From NCBI RefSeq assembly GCF_000271485.2, contig NZ_AKVN02000001.1:3993501-4057500 (forward strand): a DNA stretch of 64,000 nt, written 5' to 3'. The DNA comes from Pelosinus fermentans DSM 17108. Its GTDB lineage: Bacteria > Bacillota > Negativicutes > DSM-13327. Of this stretch, positions 17,828-27,384 are shown in pieces. The translations under genes were made by a program, and so were the position numbers. The notes beneath the pieces were generated by a model. It saw only the letters and a list, made by a program, of their open reading frames with translations. It was not told where the DNA came from and did not search any database. Every line of letters starts with the position of its first letter. The stretch's first letter is position 1.

Positions 17828-18754
17828 ATGGAACAATATGCAAGGCAGATGGCCTTTGGTGCTATTAATGTACCGTTGGCGATCTTTTGGACTAATCCAG
17901 ATGTTCAATATCGAAGGATCAGCTTAGCTGCTGCTGCTAATCCTGCGTCATGGTCACAAAGCCTGGATGTACAGCAAAGACTATGGCTGGTTAATAAAGT
18001 AAATACCATGGCAATATACGGCGAAAGAGTCGCAATACTAGATGCACAAAAGAACTGGCTGCAAGTAGCCGCAATAGGACAACGCACCAAAGATAATAAA
18101 TGGGGCCAAGCCGGCTGGGTACCGGAAAACCAGATCAGCTATAATAGTAATTATCTCGCAGAGCAATCCTGTTTACCTCAGGCTGTAGTATCTGTACCAA
18201 AGACAGCGTTATTTTGGGATACAACCTGTTGGACCCAGCCCATTAACGAACTCAGTTTCCAAGTCCGATTGCCCATCCTTTTAGAAAGGGAATCTGTTTT
18301 TAAAGTTCGTCTACCAGACGGCGGCACAGGTCATGTCTCCCGATTAGAAACAAAAAAAGTCTCTGAACTTTTCTTTTCTAGAGAATGTATTGTGGCGCAA
18401 GCCAGGCAATTTTTAGGGTTGCGCTATTTGTGGGGCGGAACTTCCTGCTATGGGTTTGATTGCTCTGGCTATACCTTTCGGCTATATCAGTCCCAAGGCA
18501 TATCCCTTTACCGCAACTCTAGACAACAATCACAAGAAGGTATCCCAATAGAGGAAAATAATCTTTTGCCCGGTGATCTCGTTTTTTTTGCAAGTGAAGG
18601 CGGTAAAGGCAACATTCATCATGTAGGCATGTGCGTGGGAAATGGCATAATGATTCATGCTCCATCGAGCAGATCTGCAATAGAAGAGAGTCGATTTGAT
18701 ATTGGTCACTATCATGAGGAATACTGGGGCGGTAGGCGTTATGTCTACTGCTGA
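17828..18754 (+). CDS. NlpC/P60 peptidase with SH3-like domains (YkfC-like)
   Basis: A 308-residue cysteine peptidase. The C-terminal NlpC/P60 domain (about 185-305) has the nucleophile C212 in GFDCSGYTFRLYQ, H265 in IHHVGMCVG and H277 in MIHAPSS. Residues 60-175 look like two bacterial SH3 domains (ERVAILDAQKNWLQV and ESVFKVRLPDGGTGHVSRL). This order matches gamma-D-glutamyl-diamino-acid endopeptidases such as YkfC, which trim muropeptides. No signal peptide is visible at the chosen start (AGGAAAG upstream), so a cytoplasmic recycling role is likely. It is monocistronic. Confidence 0.88.
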   Translation: MEQYARQMAFGAINVPLAIFWTNPDVQYRRISLAAAANPASWSQSLDVQQRLWLVNKVNTMAIYGERVAILDAQKNWLQVAAIGQRTKDNKWGQAGWVPENQISYNSNYLAEQSCLPQAVVSVPKTALFWDTTCWTQPINELSFQVRLPILLERESVFKVRLPDGGTGHVSRLETKKVSELFFSRECIVAQARQFLGLRYLWGGTSCYGFDCSGYTFRLYQSQGISLYRNSRQQSQEGIPIEENNLLPGDLVFFASEGGKGNIHHVGMCVGNGIMIHAPSSRSAIEESRFDIGHYHEEYWGGRRYVYC

Positions 18755-18792
18755 AACATGAGCATGATGTATCTCCTTCGTATATATAAAAG

Positions 18793-18836
18793 AGTACCAC
18801 CAGCTATCATTGGATAACATTGGTGATACTTTTATT
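18793..18836 (+). terminator. Terminator of the NlpC/P60 gene
   Basis: AGTACCACCA (18793) pairs with TGGTGATACT (ending 18830) with one mismatch, followed by TTTTATTG. Confidence 0.6.
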
Positions 18837-18899
18837 GTTTAAATCAACTACCCTTGGCGAATTCCTCCAGCAAGGGGTTACCTGCTCCAAATTGACTGC

Positions 18900-19779
18900 T
18901 CATTGCGGTAACTGAATGATTATTCCTTCTTGTTTGTAACGCGCATAAATTCTCTTGATGAATTCGTGGCAAATGAGCTGCTGATCCGTTACAGCTTTTA
19001 TCCGCAAGATAACATTGAAGCTAATACTGGTCCCGTTGAAACCACCGTACCGGATATAAGGTTCAAAATTTTTAACGCCGCCCTCGGTTTCTTGAAGAAT
19101 TTCTTTTGCCACCATGCAAGTAACCTTTTCCACATGATCCAAATCACTTTCATAACTGACTCCTATGGGAATGGAGATAAAACATTCTGCAAAGGGCTGA
19201 GCATAATTAGTGATGATAGCAGAAGCAATTGTTTTGTTGGGTACGACCGCCATGTTCTCAGTAGGAGTTTTTATTGTGGTATTACGCCAGTTCATATCCA
19301 CTACATGGCCTTCTTCGCCGGTCGACAGTTTAACAAAGTCACCCATCTTGATTTGCCTGGACACCAAAATGTTGATTCCGGAAAATAAAATCGCCAAAGT
19401 GTCCTGCAGCGCCAAAGCTGTAGCCAAGCCGCCAACGCCCAAAGCGGTGATCAACGGAGAGATCGAAACTCCAAAAGATTCAAGCAAAATCAATATGCCG
19501 ATGGCATAAACGGTCAAGTCGATTGCTGTGGCTATAATCGAAGTGGAAGCGAAGTTTTTGGATGCTTTCCCAAGCTTATGCTTAAGGTATTCCCTTAAAG
19601 GTTTGCTGCAGCAGGGGATAAGAGATTTTTGTTTTTGCTGCAATTATTTTGAGCAGTTTAGAAAACACCAACCGGAGTATGATGATGCCTAACGCTAAAC
19701 TAATGAAGAAAACTGCTAAATGCGATTTGAAGCCGCCGTTTGTGATTCTGATTCCTATTTCATTGAAAATTCCAAGCAT
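18900..19779 (-). pseudogene. mscS: mscS-type mechanosensitive channel, frameshifted
   Basis: The reverse-strand ATG at 19779, with GGAGG five bases upstream, starts MLGIFNEIGIRITNGGFKSH, one membrane helix and KISYPLLQQTFK, then runs to a stop near 19582. The rest of an MscS channel continues in another frame: PLREYLKHKLGKASKN, two membrane segments, the pore-helix GVGGLATALALQDTLAILFSG, and the C-terminal beta and alpha/beta domains (KLSTGEEGHVVDMNWRNTTIKT) ending at 18900. The two frames meet around 19590-19610. The joined product would be about 290 residues, normal for small MscS channels. Either a one-base indel broke the gene or the base call is wrong. The remaining sequence is otherwise well conserved, so the break, if real, is recent. 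Confidence 0.82.
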
Positions 19780-19996
19780 TGTTTCCTCCATAATACAAAA
19801 AAAACATTTACATACTATATATATTGTTTCGTTAACTATTTTCTTTTTTCCCTGCCATTGCACATTACCATTATTTGTATATAAGTATATAAGATGAAGT
19901 GATTGCTCATTTATTTGCCCATATAACAATTTTTATTTTCTCTACTGTCCGCTCCCGCTCCCACTTCTTTATATTTAAATCGTCTATTAGGTCAAT

Positions 19997-20027
19997 CTAA
20001 AAGGAATGAGCCCTGTATTCATTCCTT
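19997..20027 (-). terminator. Terminator of the UbiB-like kinase gene
   Basis: AAGGAATGA (20001) pairs with TCATTCCTT (ending 20027), with T residues following on the reverse strand. It lies 50 bases past the stop codon of the gene ending at 20077. Confidence 0.6.
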
Positions 20028-20076
20028 AAGAAGGACAAAATTAATCTCCCTTTTTATCATCTTTTTACGAATCTCA

Positions 20077-21735
20077 TCACCGACGAGAATGACGGTGCCA
20101 ATGAAGCACTCTTTCAGCCCGTTTGCGCAAATTATTTACCAATAGCAAGGCAAGAACCCCCATAATATACAGTAATAAAACGGCTATGTCTTTATGCCCG
20201 CTGCTCCAAAGCACAGCCGCTCCGATCCCTGTGCCTGTCAACAAAATAGTCCACACTAGTCGATTTGCCAAAGTCTCCTGAAACCGTAACTGTCTCAAAA
20301 CAGGTCCCATTTCCACCTTAACTTGGACATCCCCGGCACGAAGATCCCGTAAAGTCTGCTCCAGTAATGGCGGAACCTCCACCCCCGCTAAAACTACTTT
20401 TTTGGTCTTCTGCCAAACCAATTGCAGAAGTGAAAATTCTTGACCAAGAACCTGTTTTGCGTAGGGCTTAATCACTGCCAAAATATTCATATTCGGATCT
20501 AACCCTGTGGCAATCCCTGATAGGGTCCCCACAGCTCTGCCCAAAAAGGTGTAATGTACGGGAATTTGAAAGGGCTGAGAGTAAATGAATTCACGTAATT
20601 CTTCTAAAAGCCCATCAATTTTTAGTTTTCCTAGCTCCTCCAACTGCATATCTTGCAAGCCAGCCAATAACAAGGAAATTGCCTTTTGCAAACTTAAAAG
20701 ATTGGCAGCCGGCTTAATAAATCCCAATTCTTGCAAAGCATGAGACACTTCTTCAGCATTACTGTTGATTACTCCACCAATCAGTTTACGGACAGCCTTT
20801 TTGTTATGGTCTGTAATCCTGCCCACCATACCAAAATCAATAAAAATAATGCCACCATCCGGTCTCACAAATAAGTTACCGGGATGAGGGTCGGCATGGT
20901 AAAACCCGTGTATTAAAGCTTGCTTAAGGTAGGAATCGACTACATTGCCCGCCACGTTTTTTGGGCTAATTCCTGCTGCTAACAAACCGGCACGATCTGT
21001 CACCTTGTACCCCGAGACGAACTCCAGAGTCAACACCCGCTGCCTTGAATATTTCGGATAAACAGCTGGCACAGAAATCATCGGATCGTCTTGAAAATTC
21101 CTCCGGAACCGTTCAAGATTAGCCAGTTCCTGCCGATAGTCAAGTTCTTCACGAATGGTAGCACTAAATTCAGCATAGATAGCATCAAAATCAGCATACT
21201 GCTCCCATTTAGTAAAGACCTTTACCATCCAGATCACAGTTCGAAAGGCTGTGAGATCGATTTCAATAATCTTCTCAATCGATGGCCTTAATACTTTCAC
21301 CGCCACCACTTCTCCAGACAGCAAGACAGCTTGGTGTACCTGTCCAAAGGATGCCGCAGCAATGTGATTATCATCAAACTGGGCAAATAGCTCTTCCACC
21401 TTGCCCCCAAGTTCCAATTCAATTACTTCTTTGATCTTTGCACTACTCACAGGTGGTACTTGATCTTGCAGCAGAGCCAATTCTGTAATATATTCCACAG
21501 GAAGTACATCAATACGGGTACTAAAGAACTGCCCTACTTTTATCATCAATCCCTGTAGAACTAAAGCAGTCTCCCGAAAGCGAATGGCCTGATTACGATA
21601 AAGTTCAGGTAGTCGGGCCTCTATTTTAGGACCATATATTCTACGCAAAAGATTATACCAGGCAATCTCTATGAGAAATCCTGCAAACAGCTTGAAAACG
21701 GCCCCTGTCCGTCGTATTTTAGAGTGAGTTATCAT
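20077..21735 (-). CDS. ABC1/UbiB/AarF family atypical kinase
   Basis: A 552-residue protein of the ABC1 (UbiB, COQ8) family. The N-terminal KxGQ motif is in MIKVGQFFSTR. The Ala-rich nucleotide loop is AAASFGQVHQAVL, the kinase lysine lies in VVAVKVLRP, and the catalytic and metal motifs are HADPHPGN and FIDFGMVG. Two membrane segments lie at the C-terminus (about 500-540). In respiring bacteria UbiB assists ubiquinone synthesis. In an anaerobe the partner may be menaquinone or another isoprenoid lipid, which is inference. AGGAG lies eight bases before the ATG. It is monocistronic. Confidence 0.9.
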   Translation of the reverse strand: MITHSKIRRTGAVFKLFAGFLIEIAWYNLLRRIYGPKIEARLPELYRNQAIRFRETALVLQGLMIKVGQFFSTRIDVLPVEYITELALLQDQVPPVSSAKIKEVIELELGGKVEELFAQFDDNHIAAASFGQVHQAVLLSGEVVAVKVLRPSIEKIIEIDLTAFRTVIWMVKVFTKWEQYADFDAIYAEFSATIREELDYRQELANLERFRRNFQDDPMISVPAVYPKYSRQRVLTLEFVSGYKVTDRAGLLAAGISPKNVAGNVVDSYLKQALIHGFYHADPHPGNLFVRPDGGIIFIDFGMVGRITDHNKKAVRKLIGGVINSNAEEVSHALQELGFIKPAANLLSLQKAISLLLAGLQDMQLEELGKLKIDGLLEELREFIYSQPFQIPVHYTFLGRAVGTLSGIATGLDPNMNILAVIKPYAKQVLGQEFSLLQLVWQKTKKVVLAGVEVPPLLEQTLRDLRAGDVQVKVEMGPVLRQLRFQETLANRLVWTILLTGTGIGAAVLWSSGHKDIAVLLLYIMGVLALLLVNNLRKRAERVLHWHRHSRR

Positions 21736-22238
21736 ATTTTCAACTCCTATCCAGCATCAGCTATTTTTATCTTATTGTAATAACGAGACTGTCTTTTATG
21801 TCCCTTTCATCAATCATTTTGACAATCCCTTTAAATGCCTATTAAAATATTTAGCATACACAACTTTTTTGCTCTTACATACCATTATTATTGAATGCAA
21901 TAATTCATCCGCATTACAGCTGCGCTGAGCCTATGGGCTACTATAAGGATCGCAGAATCTTAAATAGTTTGTCCAGGGATGCTTGAATATAATGCGCAGT
22001 CTCCTTATCAATTAGTAACAGTTTCAAAGCTAATCAATAGTCAGCAACTTCAAAATAAAGACAAGGAAAAAATTTGTAGGAATAATGGTCCTTATTTCAA
22101 AAATTTTTAACAAAGTATGGTGCAAAAAGCGCTATCAGTGAACGTTTTGATAGTTTGAAGACACACCCTCGGATGCAAGGTCCTCTCTTGTGGCATAATA
22201 AAAACAATTCAACTGTGTATTGATTAAGGAGGCAACAT
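21736..22238. other. Intergenic region without recognised gene
   Basis: About 500 bp between divergent genes. I see no open frame with a ribosome site and no strong hairpin. It should contain the promoters of the ubiB-like gene and of the CBO0543 pair. Confidence 0.6.
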
Positions 22239-22808
22239 ATGTTACTTGCGGTAACAGGCTCTGCAGCTGAGATAGAAATACAAAAAATGCTTACTTCTGT
22301 TCATATCGAGAAATGGCTGCAGGAAGATGTATTTCAATTTAAGTGGTGGCTTCTGCTAGGATTGTTTACGTTAACCATCGCCCTGTGGTGGAGAATGCTT
22401 AATAAGGCAAGAATACCGGAAATCCTGCTATATACTGTTTTAACAACAATTGTCATGATGAGCATCGACGAATGCGGCGAAGAATTAATTCTATGGGTCT
22501 ACCCAATTTATTTACTTCCGGTATTTCCGGTTATAACAGCTATTAATTTATTATTTGTATCTCTGGTATTATCCCTTACCTACCAATACTTCCCGACTTG
22601 GAAGAGTTTTAGCTCGGCTGCTATTATCATTTCCGGCTTACTGTCTTTTATCTTTGAGCCCGCTCTGGCGTGGGCTGATTTCTATCGATTGCTGAACTGG
22701 AACTATGGCTATAGCTTCCTGCTATACATCGCTGTGGCGCTGTTCATCAGAGGAGTAGTTGTTCTTATCTTTTCCATTGCCGAAAATGCTCAAAGACATT
22801 CTAGTTAA
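22239..22808 (+). CDS. CBO0543-family membrane protein, copy 1
   Basis: A 189-residue protein with about five hydrophobic segments. It starts after TTAAGGAGGCAAC. Typical CBO0543 features are visible: an N-terminal amphipathic stretch (VHIEKWLQEDVFQFKWWLLLG), an acidic motif between helices (DECGEELILWVYP), and the C-terminal FEPALAWADFYRLLNWNYGYSFLLYI. The family is widespread in spore-forming Firmicutes and has no established function. It is followed 11 bp later by a paralogue of equal length, so the two form a tandem duplication and an operon, perhaps giving a heteromeric membrane complex. Confidence 0.82.
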   Translation: MLLAVTGSAAEIEIQKMLTSVHIEKWLQEDVFQFKWWLLLGLFTLTIALWWRMLNKARIPEILLYTVLTTIVMMSIDECGEELILWVYPIYLLPVFPVITAINLLFVSLVLSLTYQYFPTWKSFSSAAIIISGLLSFIFEPALAWADFYRLLNWNYGYSFLLYIAVALFIRGVVVLIFSIAENAQRHSS

Positions 22809-22819
22809 GGAGGCAAGCT

Positions 22820-23386
22820 ATGTTTTTCGATACCGGAATAGCTACAGCTGTAGAATTGCAGAAGCTGTTAACTTACTTGCGTATTAATGAGTGGCTGCAG
22901 GATGATCTTTTTCACTTTCGATGGTTCTTTTTGCTAGGTGTCTTTGCTTTTTCTGCCCTCGTTTGGTGGAAATTGGTGGATAAATCCCGACTGCCGGAAA
23001 TCACCTTGCATGCCGGTTTAACTGCCATCATTACTCTCGTTCTGGATGAAATGGGGGAAGAGCTGACCCTCTGGGAATATCCTGCTGATATTATTGCAAT
23101 ATTTCCGCCTTTATCAGCAGTAGACCTGGCTAGCTTACCAATGATCTACTCTCTTATTTACCAGTATTGCAAGACCTGGAAAACTTTTTTGTGGGCAACA
23201 CTGCTAATGGCGACCATATTCTGCTTTATATTGGAGCCGCTGCTGGTGTGGAGCGATTTTTATCTGATCCTTAAGTGGAAATATTATTATGGCTTCCCCA
23301 TCTATATTACAATGGCAATATTCATTAGATGGATGGTTCTTAAAATATATGCTATTGCTAGGAAAAGCAAAGAAAAGCAAGTATGA
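22820..23386 (+). CDS. CBO0543-family membrane protein, copy 2
   Basis: A 188-residue paralogue of the preceding gene, aligned over its whole length. The equivalent motifs are LRINEWLQDDLFHFRWFFLLG, DEMGEELTLWEYP and LEPLLVWSDFYLILKWKYYYG. The start has the same TTAAGGAGGCAAGC ribosome site as copy 1. The TGA stop lies inside the first bases of a very strong terminator stem. Function is unknown; the conserved acidic pair in the loop and the Trp-rich ends are the features to test. Confidence 0.82.
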   Translation: MFFDTGIATAVELQKLLTYLRINEWLQDDLFHFRWFFLLGVFAFSALVWWKLVDKSRLPEITLHAGLTAIITLVLDEMGEELTLWEYPADIIAIFPPLSAVDLASLPMIYSLIYQYCKTWKTFLWATLLMATIFCFILEPLLVWSDFYLILKWKYYYGFPIYITMAIFIRWMVLKIYAIARKSKEKQV

Positions 23387-23430
23387 CCAACTCGGTGCAA
23401 AGCTAAGCGGCTTTGCACCGAGTTGGTCAT
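23383..23430 (+). terminator. Perfect 21-bp terminator stem overlapping the stop codon
   Basis: Arms 23383-23403 and 23410-23430 are fully complementary around a 6-base loop. The stop codon of the second CBO0543 gene is in the left arm, so ribosomes ending translation must melt the stem base. The T tract is weak (CAAATTTCTCTTTT). Confidence 0.75.
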
Positions 23431-23466
23431 CAAATTTCTCTTTTGCTCTACGCTTATGTTCTTATA

Positions 23467-24927
23467 TCAAGTACCGCAAAAAGTTTGGTAAGGATGAGTA
23501 GATGGCCCAGGCAATTTGGAGTAATCAGCCTGTTCGGGGGAGTGGGCGTAGGGGCTTGAAAGAACAGCAAGAAGCCGCTCCATCACGCTGTAATCACCTT
23601 GCACTGCGGCTTCTAGTGCGGCTTCTACCCGGTGGTTGCGAGGGATTATCCCGGGATTGCTGTTTCGCATCAATTGATGGGAAGCTGCTTTCGCTTCCTG
23701 CTGCCTGCCTAATCTTGCCTGCCACCGCTCATTCCACTGAGAAAATTCAGCGGTTCCAAATAGTACCATATCTTCTGCAGTATCAAAAGTTAATGCGCGG
23801 AAAGTATTGGTATAATCCTCACGATACTTATGCATCATATTGAGGAAGTCTTCAATAAGGGATTCATCCTGTAATTCTTCATTGAATATTCCCAGTTTTG
23901 CCCTCATTCCCGCGAGCCAATTACAGCGATATAAGCCAGTAAACTCTAAAATTGCATCCTGAGCTATTTTGACAGCCTGCTCCTCATTGTCATGCAGCAG
24001 CGGCAACAGAGTTTCAGCAAATCTTGCGAGATTCCACCCGGCAATATGCGGCTGATTGCCATAGGCATAACGGCCCCTCATGTCAATAGAACTGAATACG
24101 GTTCCCGGATCATAGGCGTCCATGAAGGCGCAGGGACCATAATCAATTGTTTCGCCACTCAGAGCCATGTTGTCTGTATTCATCACCCCGTGTATAAAGC
24201 CAACCAGCTGCCATTTGGCAATCAATGCCGCCTGGCGCTTGATCACTTCCTGCAGAAGAAAAAGGTAAGGATTATCAGCAGCCTCAGCTCCCGGAAAATG
24301 CCGCTGCAATGTATAATCTGCTAAGGACTTGAGATCTTCAACTGTTCCCCATTCCGAAATGTATTGAAAGGTACCGACACGCAAGTGACTGGCAGCCACG
24401 CGGGTCAGGATGGCACCGGACTGTTCGCTTTCGCGGATTATTGACTCACCGCTTGTCACCACCGCCAGGCTGCGGGTGGTTGCAATATCAAGTGCATGCA
24501 TTGCTTCACTAATGATATATTCTCGAAGCATCGGTCCCAATGCCGCTCGACCATCACCACGGCGGGAGTATGGCGTTCTGCCTGAACCCTTGAGCTGAAT
24601 ATCAAATCGTACACCCAGGGGAGTGATCTGCTCACCAAGCAGCACAGCCCGCCCATCCCCTAACATGGTAAAATTGCCGAATTGATGCCCCGCATACGCT
24701 TGAGCAAGAGGCAAGGCACCTTCAGGAATCCGGTTGCCAGCGAGTACCGCAACGCCCTCTTTGCTTTGCAGCACCTGGACATTCAACCCCAGATCTGCTG
24801 CCAGTTGATCATTGAGAATGATCAACTTCGGCGAATGTACAGCCGTTGGATTCTGTTTGGTAAAAAGGGATTCCGGCAGACGGGCATAACTGTTGTCTAG
24901 ATTCCATCCTGTTACCATCTTTGTCAT
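23467..24927 (-). CDS. selO: SelO-type protein adenylyltransferase (YdiU/UPF0061)
   Basis: A 486-residue pseudokinase-fold enzyme that transfers AMP from ATP to Ser, Thr or Tyr of target proteins, linked to redox control in bacteria and mitochondria. Family motifs include [42 protein letters not shown] (Gly/Arg-rich nucleotide loop), [31 protein letters not shown] (catalytic Asn and Asp of the DYGP motif) and the end HPYQTFCGT. The C-terminal cysteine, third from the end, occupies the place near which eukaryotic SelO carries selenocysteine. The ATG at 24927 is five bases from AAAGGAG; an ATG three bases earlier is possible. Confidence 0.93.
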   Translation of the reverse strand: MTKMVTGWNLDNSYARLPESLFTKQNPTAVHSPKLIILNDQLAADLGLNVQVLQSKEGVAVLAGNRIPEGALPLAQAYAGHQFGNFTMLGDGRAVLLGEQITPLGVRFDIQLKGSGRTPYSRRGDGRAALGPMLREYIISEAMHALDIATTRSLAVVTSGESIIRESEQSGAILTRVAASHLRVGTFQYISEWGTVEDLKSLADYTLQRHFPGAEAADNPYLFLLQEVIKRQAALIAKWQLVGFIHGVMNTDNMALSGETIDYGPCAFMDAYDPGTVFSSIDMRGRYAYGNQPHIAGWNLARFAETLLPLLHDNEEQAVKIAQDAILEFTGLYRCNWLAGMRAKLGIFNEELQDESLIEDFLNMMHKYREDYTNTFRALTFDTAEDMVLFGTAEFSQWNERWQARLGRQQEAKAASHQLMRNSNPGIIPRNHRVEAALEAAVQGDYSVMERLLAVLSSPYAHSPEQADYSKLPGPSTHPYQTFCGT

Positions 24928-25148
24928 CATATCTCCTTTCCTTTTGGTATCCCAGTTTTATATAACAAAAAGCATAAGCATTCTATGCTTATTAGCTTAC
25001 CTTCTACACCAGCATAAGGTAGACCCTTTTAGTGTCTGCTGCTGCCAATTTTATTATACTCAATCAATGAGATCTTCCACACTGCCAACATTTTTAATCA
25101 TATAACGAAATCGTTATCCAGGATCATCCTTGACCTATTTAAAAACAA

Positions 25149-25177
25149 GACTCCGTGCTCAGAAAAGCAACGGAGCC
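25149..25177 (-). terminator. Terminator of the superoxide dismutase gene
   Basis: GACTCCGT (25149) and ACGGAGCC (25170) form an 8-bp stem with one mismatch, followed on the reverse strand by TTGTTTTT. It lies 44 bases past the sod stop codon. Confidence 0.6.
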
Positions 25178-25220
25178 TCACAATTACTGGAATCGTGTTA
25201 TTTATTTGTCTGCAAAGCCA

Positions 25221-25841
25221 TTATGTAATAGACGCTTCGTATAATCTAGCTACCTCTTTCCAGTCAATTACTTGAAAGAAGCCTTCGATATAATCCGGAC
25301 GCAGGTTTTTGTACTTTAGATAATAAGCATGCTCCCATACATCAATAGCGAGAATGGGTATCCATTTGCTGCCCGGTTCCATAAAAGGATTGTCTTGATT
25401 GGGAGTAGAGCTGATTGCCAGATTTCCTGCAGAATCGGTGGAAAGCCACGCCCATCCTGAACCAAATCGGCCAATCGCTGCAGCTTTTATTTTTTCTTTA
25501 AAATCTGCAAAACTTCCGAATACTTTCTCGATTTGTTTTGCTAAAGCCCCTGTCGGTTCTCCGCCCCCTTCAGGTGACATAATTGTAAAATAGAGATTGT
25601 GATTATAGTATCCGCCTCCATTATTCTGGATAGCAGTTCGCAGCGCTGTATCGGAAATAGCAGGAAGATTTGCCAAGATTTCCTCCACAGTCTTGCCGGA
25701 TAGCTCTGGGAGTTTTTCCAATGCTGCATTAAAATTATTGGTATACGTTGCATGATGCTTGCTATAATGCGTCCTCATGGTAAGTTCATCAATATGAGGC
25801 TCCAATGCCTCAAATCCATATTTTAATTCTACCTGTTTCAT
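25221..25841 (-). CDS. sod: Superoxide dismutase, Fe/Mn family
   Basis: A 206-residue cytoplasmic enzyme converting superoxide to oxygen and hydrogen peroxide. The four metal ligands are visible: H25 in MRTHYSKHHATY, H81 in GGYYNHNLYF, and D167 and H171 in ILAIDVWEHAYYLKY. The FGSGWAWL stretch is also typical. I cannot safely decide iron against manganese from these motifs. The ATG follows AAAGGAGGTTTCTAAG. An anaerobe with a SOD is consistent with the aerotolerance genes nearby. A Fur-like box lies about 90 bp upstream. Confidence 0.96.
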   Translation of the reverse strand: MKQVELKYGFEALEPHIDELTMRTHYSKHHATYTNNFNAALEKLPELSGKTVEEILANLPAISDTALRTAIQNNGGGYYNHNLYFTIMSPEGGGEPTGALAKQIEKVFGSFADFKEKIKAAAIGRFGSGWAWLSTDSAGNLAISSTPNQDNPFMEPGSKWIPILAIDVWEHAYYLKYKNLRPDYIEGFFQVIDWKEVARLYEASIT

Positions 25842-25930
25842 CTTAGAAACCTCCTTTGATTATCTGTTTGTATTTATATCATACTATCCTAGTAGGAAAT
25901 AGTCAATATGTTTTAGTGATTTTAATTATT

Positions 25931-25945
25931 TAATAATTATTATCA
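25931..25945. promoter_or_regulatory. Fur/PerR-like box between sod and the divergent gene
   Basis: On the reverse strand it reads TGATAATAATTATTA, matching the 7-1-7 Fur consensus TGATAATNATTATCA at all but one fixed position. It sits 90 bp upstream of the sod ATG. The A/T richness of the region makes chance matches possible. Confidence 0.45.
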
Positions 25946-26110
25946 TAGACTTTTATTGCTGATTAGCGATGCAGCATACACACCTATTATTTACTTTTAC
26001 ATATCACAACTCCCTCAGACTGCAGCTATAGGCTTTCTTTTTATGTTATGCAGGAATACTCAGTTATTTGTGGTAATAATAACTTTAATAATAAAATGAG
26101 GAGTGACATT

Positions 26111-26683
26111 GTGGTTGACATATTTTTATTAACTGCCCTTGGGGCTATTGGGGCTTTGGCTTATTCAATCTTAAAAAGCAATAAATTAAAAAAGAGAGTC
26201 CGTACTTTAGCTGTCCAGTCAGATGCTATCGTCGCCCAGATTGATGGTTTTAGAGCTTCAAGTGCGTGTACAATTGTCAATGGTATGGATTTGTCGGGAT
26301 TTCTGTATGTTGACGTAGAGTCAAAACGATTTTGCATTGTATCAACCAATATGTCATATAAACTATTTGAGCCTAACGATATTCTAGATGTTTCAATCGT
26401 TGAAAATAATCCGGCAATTATTACCGAAACACAAATTACTGATAAAATTCGCAAGGCTTTATTGGACGGTTTAAAACCTGTTAGCGGCTTGATTCGTAAT
26501 AAGAAAGACTCCAATGTAAATAATATACATGTTGTAATGCATGTAAAGGACTCCGACCATAACACGGTCATGATCAATTGCCTTCCCGTTAAGACCCAGA
26601 GGAATACTCCAGCATATGAAAATGCAATCCATATAGCTAATAGCTGGCAAGAATTATTAAAAGCATTGATGCATTCCGCTTAA
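26111..26683 (+). CDS. Membrane-anchored protein of unknown function
   Basis: The start is taken as GTG 26111, seven bases after AGGAG; an in-frame ATG at 26048 lacks such a site. The 190-residue product opens with one hydrophobic segment (VDIFLLTALGAIGALAYSIL) followed by a basic stop-transfer (KSNKLKKRVR). A soluble domain of about 160 residues follows, with alternating beta-like stretches (CTIVNGMDLSGFLYVDVE, IHVVMHVKDSDHNTVMINC) and a final helix NSWQELLKALMHS. It probably faces the cytoplasm. I do not recognise the family. It is monocistronic and divergent from sod. Confidence 0.65.
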   Translation: MVDIFLLTALGAIGALAYSILKSNKLKKRVRTLAVQSDAIVAQIDGFRASSACTIVNGMDLSGFLYVDVESKRFCIVSTNMSYKLFEPNDILDVSIVENNPAIITETQITDKIRKALLDGLKPVSGLIRNKKDSNVNNIHVVMHVKDSDHNTVMINCLPVKTQRNTPAYENAIHIANSWQELLKALMHSA

Positions 26684-26704
26684 AAATTGCATAGGAGATG
26701 AAAG

Positions 26705-26742
26705 AACGCCTGCCGAATCTGCATAGATTCTGACAGGCGTTT
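26705..26742. terminator. Bidirectional terminator between convergent genes
   Basis: AACGCCTG (26705) pairs with CAGGCGTT (26734), with additional pairing of GAATCT/AGATTC inside. TTTAAAG follows on the forward side and TTCTTTC on the reverse side. Confidence 0.65.
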
Positions 26743-26762
26743 AAAGTTGATTTCTTTGCTCA

Positions 26763-27383
26763 TTATGATTCAAAGGATAATTTCCAGAGATAGATAGACG
26801 CTACGGAGCCGTAAGGAGAATATTGTTTCTTATATTTCTCAAATTGTTCTTTTGTAATCGTTGTTAGATTATAGAGGTTCATCATGCCCCGTCTTATGGC
26901 AATATCGCCCCAGCTAACAATGTCAGGGCGTTCCATTGAATTAAGAAGCAGCATTTCTGCTGTCCAGACACCAATGCCATTTATTTGTGATAGGCGCTTG
27001 ATAACCTCTTCATCTGGCAGGTCATATAGTTCTATAAGGTTCAAACGGCTATGCATCACTGCTTCACCAATATTTTTAATATAAATCGCTTTTCTTGTAG
27101 ACATACCGCATTGCTGAATTTCCTCCACTGTGGCCAAAGCAATCTGCTGCGGAATCATCTCTTCAAAGTGGAGCTGCATTCTATGCCAGACCGTATACGC
27201 TGCCTTAACGGAAATCTGTTGTCCAACAATAGCGTAGATCAGAGCTGCAAACAGGTCCGGAATAACCTCACGATCAATCTTTCCCAATCGCTTCATCGCA
27301 GCTCCGAGTATTGGGTCGACATTTTGTAAATACTCAATTTCTCTTTGACCATATGCAAAAAACTTTGTCTTTACTGTTTCCAT
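26763..27383 (-). CDS. AlkA-type DNA-3-methyladenine glycosylase (HhH-GPD)
   Basis: A 206-residue base-excision glycosylase removing alkylated purines. The FAALIYAIVGQQIS helix opens the fold. The helix-hairpin-helix reads LSQINGIGVWTAEMLLLN (about 131-148), and the catalytic aspartate is D160 in DIVSWGDIAIRRG. The N-terminal TBP-like domain of E. coli AlkA is missing, as in many short bacterial AlkA proteins. The gene begins one base after the ogt stop codon, so the two are co-transcribed and probably translationally coupled. Together they handle N-alkyl and O-alkyl lesions. Confidence 0.9.
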   Translation of the reverse strand: METVKTKFFAYGQREIEYLQNVDPILGAAMKRLGKIDREVIPDLFAALIYAIVGQQISVKAAYTVWHRMQLHFEEMIPQQIALATVEEIQQCGMSTRKAIYIKNIGEAVMHSRLNLIELYDLPDEEVIKRLSQINGIGVWTAEMLLLNSMERPDIVSWGDIAIRRGMMNLYNLTTITKEQFEKYKKQYSPYGSVASIYLWKLSFES

Positions 27384-27384
27384 A

